Below, one piece after another: positions 32,761 through 36,901 of a DNA stretch of 36,901 bases. The notes under the pieces were generated by a model. The model ran no database searches. It saw nothing but the letters and a program-made list of their open reading frames with translations, and was not told the DNA's origin. Each line of letters opens with the position of its first letter. The first letter of the stretch is position 1. The position numbers were made by a program, and so were the translations under genes. The stretch spans positions 1 to 36,901 of the forward strand of contig JAIOPQ010000070.1 in the NCBI GenBank assembly GCA_021413825.1. Direction: 5' to 3'. The stretch comes from Spirochaetia bacterium (GTDB lineage Bacteria; Spirochaetota; Leptospiria; Leptospirales; Leptonemataceae).

Positions 32761-33543
32761 TCAGATCTTCTGCGCCACGCCTTCCATGGTGTCGCCAAAG
32801 CAGAACAAATTCGCATAACGTCTAAATAGCCACTGATTCCTGAGCAATCCGCGCGCGCGCTGTGGATGATAGGACGCCGGCCAGCAATCAAGCAATTTCA
32901 TAGAATAGTGCGGGAAGATCTTCTGCAGGCTGGCCGGTGAGTAGTCTGCAAAATGGTCCGTTGGGTGGGTTTTGATCCAGGCATCCGGATTGTACCGCAG
33001 GGTTGGGCCATTGCTCGATGGAATTGCAAATCCGAAAATTCCGCCGCGATTTAGCATTTTTGCGATTGTTTGAAATGCAGTCCGCTGATCGTCCATATGC
33101 TCAAGGACATAGAATGCAAACACTGCATCGTACATGGTCTCGGCGGTGGAGAAAGCTTCTGTCCTGACATCTAGCTTCAACCTATCACGGGCATATTCGC
33201 TGGCAAAGGGAGAGATTTCAATTCCACTGACCTGGTAGCCGCGCTTCCTGGCTTCATCCAGAAAAAAGCCGGTAGCGCATCCAATCTCAAATATCTTTGC
33301 GCCTGGCTTGAGGTATTTCTCGATACGATTTAGCCTGCGATTTGCCATGCTTCGCAGATTGGTTTCATCTTCCAGATATGTCTTGCCGTACTGCGCTTTG
33401 TATTCGCTTAAGAAGTAGTCCTCACCGTAGTCCAGGCTGCGGGTGTCATTTACGTAAATCACCCCTTCAGGACTTTGCATAGCACTATCTTTTAGAATGG
33501 ACGTTAGGCGCGATCCCGTATGCGGACAGAACTCAGTGGCCAT
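32761..33543 (-). CDS. Class I SAM-dependent methyltransferase
   Basis: A 260-residue enzyme with the Rossmann methyltransferase fold. Motif I is KIFEIGCATGFFLDEARKRG, motif II has SGIEISPFASEYAR, post-I is YDAVFAFYVLEHMDDQRTAF, and GIFGFAIPSSNGPTLRYN follows. This pattern is that of the UbiE/methyltransf-11/23 type with an extra N-terminal block (CPHTGSRL) and a C-terminal RGLLRNQWLFRRY tail, often found in polysaccharide or lipid gene clusters. The acceptor is unknown. The ATG at 33543 has GGA five bases upstream. It overlaps the end of the GT39-type gene by 11 bp, so a common transcript and a glycan or lipid substrate are likely. Confidence 0.82.
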   Translation of the reverse strand: MATEFCPHTGSRLTSILKDSAMQSPEGVIYVNDTRSLDYGEDYFLSEYKAQYGKTYLEDETNLRSMANRRLNRIEKYLKPGAKIFEIGCATGFFLDEARKRGYQVSGIEISPFASEYARDRLKLDVRTEAFSTAETMYDAVFAFYVLEHMDDQRTAFQTIAKMLNRGGIFGFAIPSSNGPTLRYNPDAWIKTHPTDHFADYSPASLQKIFPHYSMKLLDCWPASYHPQRARGLLRNQWLFRRYANLFCFGDTMEGVAQKI

Positions 33544-35116
33544 GCTTTTTCCGGATATACAGATCCACATCATCGACGGGGAATTGGGTGCGAATTGGCC
33601 TCACCTGGAATCTACTGGACCGGTCGTACAGGTAGCTTGTAAGCAATGGTTCCCAGCTCTTGTTCCGATCGATCAGGAAGCAGTCCACGCTGTCAAGCGT
33701 TGCAATCAGGTCATGCATGCGTTCTGGTTTGATCTTGAGTTTCCCTGGTATAAATTCAAGCACGCGCATTTCCGGCCTCTCGCGCCGGAATAGGAAGTAT
33801 GGATCTGGTCGGATGCGGACGTAAACACTTTCACATTGGGCTGTAGCTTTAATTGTACTCTCAAGAAATGTTTGCGCAGTCTCTGTTGTTTTGAGAAGCC
33901 GATGGCGAATGGTATAGTAGCCGCTCAAGAAGAACATTGCACAAATCGTAATAGGAAGGGAAAATTTAGTCAATAGGTTTAGAGGAGTATCAATGAAGCG
34001 GTGAAAATCAAACGTAAGCTGCGTATGCCAGAGAATTGCCACAACCAGAATCAGAAAAACGTCACCATAAACAACATACCATCCCTCTGAAGATAGAAGC
34101 GCAAAACCACTTATGATCAAGAAACAAATTAGAATTCGAGTGGAAGGGGCGCGGAATTCTGACTTACTCCAGAATCGTTTGTGTAAGAATGCAAGGACTA
34201 AGAGAACTACAAATGAATATAACAGGCCACCAATCACCATAGCAGGCCATGAACCGTGCGAAAATCCATACTGGCTGAAATATACCTTGAGTACCCCGCC
34301 TGTTTCACCGCCAGTCAGCATGCGCAGGAAACTTTCTTTGCGCACAAGTTGAGGAATAAATTGTTCTTTGAAAAGGTCCAGGTTCCCCAGAATGTAAAGC
34401 CCCCAAGGAGCAAATCCTATTATTGTTCCGATTGCAGCCAGTATGAGTTCTTTCCAGTTTGGAAATAATAGCACAAATAGTATGGGTACTGCTATGACTG
34501 CAAATGGATGCGATGTTCCGGCCAACCCGGCTGCAATTCCTGCGAGGAAAACACCGAGCCAGCGCGATCGATTGCGCGAATCCGGGAAGGGCTCCTTTAT
34601 TGAAGGCGTATCAGCTGATGCGCGTACCAGCAGATAGACCGAGGTGAGTAGAAGCAGCAGAGTCAGTATGTCCATCCGAATCGTGTTTGCTGCGCGCTGA
34701 AACACCGGATCCAGGGCCAGTGCAAACGTTGCTACAGCAGCAGCAAACGGTGCAGTTAGACGACGAGTTAGTAAGAAGAATATACAAAGGGTTCCAGCGC
34801 CCAGCAGGAGCGAGAATGTTCGCCCGGCCAGTTGCGATTCCCCCGTGAAAGCATAAACTCCAGAAAGCAGCACCATGTAAAGTGGGCCATTCCACAGTGT
34901 GGCACGATCCATTCCATGGATCAAACCGGAGAGCACGCGTGTTGAAAATACTCTGCCTTCCGCGAGTTCAAGAGCCGGGGAAGAGAACAATGCCTCATCG
35001 GGCCAAGTGAAAGGAAGAATGGAATAGTTTATGCGAACAAGAATCACGAGCACAAAAATGCTCAGTGCAAGGAGGAGTTTACTTGAGTGCTGCGATGCCT
35101 TCGTCCTCTGCTTCAT
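33533..35116 (-). CDS. GT39-type membrane glycosyltransferase (ArnT/PMT-like)
   Basis: A 527-residue polytopic protein with about ten to twelve membrane helices and a C-terminal soluble tail. The GT-C catalytic acid lies in the first periplasmic loop, WPDEALFSSPA (Asp40, the family's DE motif). The helices after it (RTFSLLLGAGTLCIFFLLTR, IRMDILTLLLLLTSVYLL, GIAAGLAGTSHPFAVIAVPI) fit the GT39/ArnT group, which uses polyprenyl-phosphate sugars and acts on the periplasmic side. It may modify a lipid or protein; the acceptor is unknown. The start overlaps the 3' end of the STAS gene by 38 bp and no shorter convincing start is visible. It is followed by the methyltransferase gene. Confidence 0.85.
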   Translation of the reverse strand: MKQRTKASQHSSKLLLALSIFVLVILVRINYSILPFTWPDEALFSSPALELAEGRVFSTRVLSGLIHGMDRATLWNGPLYMVLLSGVYAFTGESQLAGRTFSLLLGAGTLCIFFLLTRRLTAPFAAAVATFALALDPVFQRAANTIRMDILTLLLLLTSVYLLVRASADTPSIKEPFPDSRNRSRWLGVFLAGIAAGLAGTSHPFAVIAVPILFVLLFPNWKELILAAIGTIIGFAPWGLYILGNLDLFKEQFIPQLVRKESFLRMLTGGETGGVLKVYFSQYGFSHGSWPAMVIGGLLYSFVVLLVLAFLHKRFWSKSEFRAPSTRILICFLIISGFALLSSEGWYVVYGDVFLILVVAILWHTQLTFDFHRFIDTPLNLLTKFSLPITICAMFFLSGYYTIRHRLLKTTETAQTFLESTIKATAQCESVYVRIRPDPYFLFRRERPEMRVLEFIPGKLKIKPERMHDLIATLDSVDCFLIDRNKSWEPLLTSYLYDRSSRFQVRPIRTQFPVDDVDLYIRKKHGH

Positions 35117-35414
35117 AAACAGGAAAGATATTTCCCAGCTCCACTACTTCCAGAAGTTTCTTGATGGAAGGTGAAATTTCGCAGAGTGCCAGTTTGCGGT
35201 TCAGGGCTTTAGCGGCCCGGGACGCACCCAGAACTGAGCTGATGCCGGAGGAGGACATATACGTAACGTCGTTCAGGTTTAGCAGCAGATTACCCTTTGT
35301 AGTATCAAGGATGTTGCCCAGCTTCTTCTCCAGGCCCTCTGAGCCAGTAATATCCAGTCTGCCGGAGATCCGGATCACCGTAACACCGTGGACTTCCAAT
35401 TTTGTAATTTCCAT
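35079..35414 (-). CDS. STAS-domain anti-sigma factor antagonist
   Basis: A 111-residue single STAS domain (SpoIIAA/RsbV type). It shows the typical beta start VTVIRISGRLDITGSEGLEK, then LLLNLNDVTYMSSSGISSVL, where the serine cluster in MSSSG contains the usual phosphorylation site. The last helix follows (SPSIKKLLEVVELGNIFPVY). Such proteins bind an anti-sigma kinase when unphosphorylated. No partner kinase, phosphatase or sigma factor gene is in the window. The gene precedes and overlaps the GT39-type gene, so its expression may be tied to envelope glycosylation. Confidence 0.9.
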   Translation of the reverse strand: MEITKLEVHGVTVIRISGRLDITGSEGLEKKLGNILDTTKGNLLLNLNDVTYMSSSGISSVLGASRAAKALNRKLALCEISPSIKKLLEVVELGNIFPVYEAEDEGIAALK

Positions 35415-35461
35415 AGCGTCACTGCCAGGATCAGGTTTGGCGATGCCACTGACGAGCCTTT

Positions 35462-35650
35462 TTAAGGGTCGATTTTGTCCGATTGTCCGGGTTTACCCAG
35501 CCAGGGCGCCCAGACACTCTTCCATCCGTCGCTCCAAACATACCAACGGTCCCGGCGGTCACGGTTAGTCTCAAGCTCCTGGTTAACCGTTTCGCAGACG
35601 TCAGCCAGTTCAGAACGGTAGTTCTGGATACGATCCCAGATCTGGTCCAT
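35462..35650 (-). CDS. Small hypothetical protein between trmH and STAS gene
   Basis: A 62-codon ORF on the minus strand. It is rich in Trp, Asp and Arg (WYVWSDGWKSVWAPWLGKP) with an N-terminal helical half. It fills the gap between two genes of the same strand, with 22 bp after the TrmH-family stop and 47 bp before the STAS start. No strong ribosome site is visible. The composition looks protein-like, but I recognise no family and see no transmembrane segment. Confidence 0.42.
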   Translation of the reverse strand: MDQIWDRIQNYRSELADVCETVNQELETNRDRRDRWYVWSDGWKSVWAPWLGKPGQSDKIDP

Positions 35651-35672
35651 GTCGCTATTATCGACCGGAGGG

Positions 35673-36332
35673 TCAGGTTTCGGGAGCGTCTTTTGATTCG
35701 AATCGGCGGATCAATTCTTCCGGATTTCTGAGGCTGCTTGTGATCCAGCGAAACTCCACGTCGTCCAACTCCTCCGAACTCAATGGTGGGAGATCCTCCT
35801 GGCCGAGGTTGAAGATGAGAAGGGCAGCACTGACAGATAGATTGAAGCTTTCAGCGAACCCGCGCATAGGGATGGTGAGAAGTGCGTCGCTATTATTGCG
35901 CGCGTATGACGAAAGCCCATCGCGCTCTGAGCCCATTACGATTGCCGTTTTTGATCTTTTTTGAAAGTCGCCCAGGTACACGGAGCGTGCATTGGGTGGC
36001 GATGCTGCCGCGATAAAGTAACCCTGTGCTCGAAGGGCTGTAAAGCAGGACTCTGTATTTTGGTAATAAACTAGATCAAGCCATTTGCCCGAACCCATTG
36101 CAACGGCCTCGTTTAAATGGAAACGATGCCTGTCCTGAATTACGTGAACCGTTTGCACGCCCATTGCATCACAACTGCGTAGAACGGCGCTTGCATTATG
36201 CGGATCATAAATATCTTCGAGCACTACCGTTAGATGATTGGTACGACGCGCAAGGACCTCTTTAATGCGCGCAATCCTGTCCGGAGTCAGGAAGGTGGAA
36301 AGAAATTCCATTAGCTCTGCGCGCTGCCCCAT
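35673..36332 (-). CDS. TrmH-family (SpoU) RNA 2'-O-methyltransferase
   Basis: A 219-residue knotted (SPOUT) methyltransferase. The blocks are NHLTVVLEDIYDPHNASAVL then RSCDAMGVQTVHVI, GSGKWLDLVYYQN, AIVMGSERDGLS, and IPMRGFAESFNLSVSAALLI, where the last two form the SAM-binding knot. The arrangement, with an N-terminal helix and C-terminal tail, resembles TrmH (tRNA Gm18) rather than the larger RlmB type. The ATG at 36332 is preferred; an in-frame TTG at 36368 would add 12 residues and also lacks a ribosome site. It is divergent from the ParB-like gene, with 81 bp between the starts. Confidence 0.88.
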   Translation of the reverse strand: MGQRAELMEFLSTFLTPDRIARIKEVLARRTNHLTVVLEDIYDPHNASAVLRSCDAMGVQTVHVIQDRHRFHLNEAVAMGSGKWLDLVYYQNTESCFTALRAQGYFIAAASPPNARSVYLGDFQKRSKTAIVMGSERDGLSSYARNNSDALLTIPMRGFAESFNLSVSAALLIFNLGQEDLPPLSSEELDDVEFRWITSSLRNPEELIRRFESKDAPET

Positions 36333-36413
36333 AAGTCGATTCTTCGCCGCTCCGTTCAAATGCAACAACGATAAAACGGTTGCAGAATAGAGCCGAACCC
36401 CGAGGATAAGATT

Positions 36414-36803
36414 ATGCGGGTTAAAATCTCAGAAATTAAGGTCGGCAATCGAATCCGGGTCAATCCTGGCGATCTTACTGCACTACGGGATTCAATGCGC
36501 CGCCTTGGCCTACTGCAGCCCATTCTGATAGACTCGCGTTACAATCTAATTGCGGGTTTTCGCAGATTAGAAACAGCAAAGATGCTGGGCTGGGAATCCA
36601 TAGAAGCTCGTCTGATTGACACTCGTGATAAAAAAGAAAGACTCCTGATTGAAGCAGAAGAGAATACTACGCGTAGAGATTTTTCTCCCGATGAAATGGG
36701 TCGTGTGGACAAGTTACTTCTTCGTTACAGTAAGAAGGGATTTTTCTGGAAGATCATCGCATGGTTTATGGACATGGTAGAATGGATTTTCCGTCGCCGC
36801 TAA
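36414..36803 (+). CDS. ParB N-terminal-like protein with amphipathic tail
   Basis: A 129-residue protein. Residues 1-95 match the ParB/Srx-type N-terminal domain: NPGDLTALRDSMRRLGLLQP, ILIDSRYNLIAGFRRLETAK, then RLIDTRDKKERLLIEAEENT and TRRDFSPDE. The family's box I (GFRR) and box II (ENTTRRDFSP) are visible. In CTP-binding ParB proteins these residues contact the nucleotide. The usual HTH and dimerisation domains are absent. Instead the protein ends in YSKKGFFWKIIAWFMDMVEW plus IFRRR, a basic-aromatic amphipathic helix likely to lie on a membrane. The ATG at 36414 follows GAGG eight bases upstream. The end overlaps the convergent partial gene by 4 bp. Confidence 0.8.
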   Translation: MRVKISEIKVGNRIRVNPGDLTALRDSMRRLGLLQPILIDSRYNLIAGFRRLETAKMLGWESIEARLIDTRDKKERLLIEAEENTTRRDFSPDEMGRVDKLLLRYSKKGFFWKIIAWFMDMVEWIFRRR

Positions 36804-36901
36804 ACGGCACGCTCAAGCTCCTTGAAGGGCAAGCATTCCGCATGCGCCGCCAACGTTACGGCCAGGTGAACCTCGGTTAAACGCCAGTACTCCAGCTCGT
36901 C
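36800..36901 (-). CDS. C-terminal end of an unidentified gene (truncated by window edge)
   Basis: The last 33 residues of a minus-strand reading frame that enters from the right edge and stops with TAG at 36802-36800. They read like a real protein end (DELEYWRLTEVHLAVTLAAH, then AECLPFKELERAV). The stop overlaps the ParB-like stop codon in the convergent direction. Too short to assign a family. Confidence 0.45.
   Translation of the reverse strand, partial: DELEYWRLTEVHLAVTLAAHAECLPFKELERAV

Overview
The window looks like a chromosomal segment of a Gram-negative bacterium of about 48-50% GC. It is most likely a spirochaete of the Leptospira/Leptonema/Turneriella group or a close relative. This is an inference from gene content: spirochaete-style lipoproteins, PEGA-domain membrane proteins, a class III adenylate cyclase beside a FecR-like protein, cNMP-binding regulators with TPR-like tails, a STAS protein, pyruvate phosphate dikinase and a UMF1-type transporter. 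There is no phage, plasmid or CRISPR block. Genes are tightly packed, with many 1-4 nt gaps or ATGA/TGATG overlaps.

Layout. 1-2.3 kb (minus): the N-terminal third of valS, a small lipoprotein coupled to a short unknown ORF, a copy of a dispersed repeat, and apaG. 2.4-5.7 kb (plus): ppdK, broken by an internal deletion plus frameshift, then a family 2 glycosyltransferase that apparently starts at CTG. 5.65-9.9 kb (minus): a compact four-gene operon of exported metalloprotease, PaaK-like AMP ligase, BtaA-like (DUF3419) aminocarboxypropyl transferase and a CruF-like membrane protein. This is the best candidate for an undescribed lipid or pigment pathway. 9.9-14.3 kb (plus): two tandem PEGA-domain paralogues, metK, and a stand-alone C-terminal transketolase half. 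14.4-16.7 kb (minus): a HAD phosphatase lipoprotein and a UMF1-type MFS transporter.

17-23.9 kb holds signalling and regulation: an EAL/YkuI-type c-di-GMP protein, two coupled cNMP-binding genes, an amidohydrolase lacking one metal-site histidine, and a SufR-like regulator with a perfect 11+11 bp dyad at its own promoter. A four-helix membrane protein with a second dyad upstream, a YhhN-family protein and an unknown membrane-anchored coiled-coil protein follow. 24-26.7 kb has an exported M19-like dipeptidase homologue, a 447 bp gap with dispersed repeats, rpsT and tRNA-Val(UAC). 26.7-32.7 kb is a plus-strand operon: adenylate cyclase, FecR/Fn3-like protein, secreted Fn3-like protein and hisD. 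The remainder (mostly minus) has a methyltransferase, a GT39-type glycosyltransferase, a STAS protein, a small ORF, a TrmH-family methylase, a ParB-N-like protein with an amphipathic tail in place of a DNA-binding domain, and the C-terminus of an unknown gene at the edge.

Second messengers link several loci. cAMP would be made at 26.8 kb and could be read by the cNMP proteins at 18.2-19.9 kb, while the EAL protein at 17 kb acts on or senses c-di-GMP. All assignments come from reading translations and motifs by eye; no database search was run.
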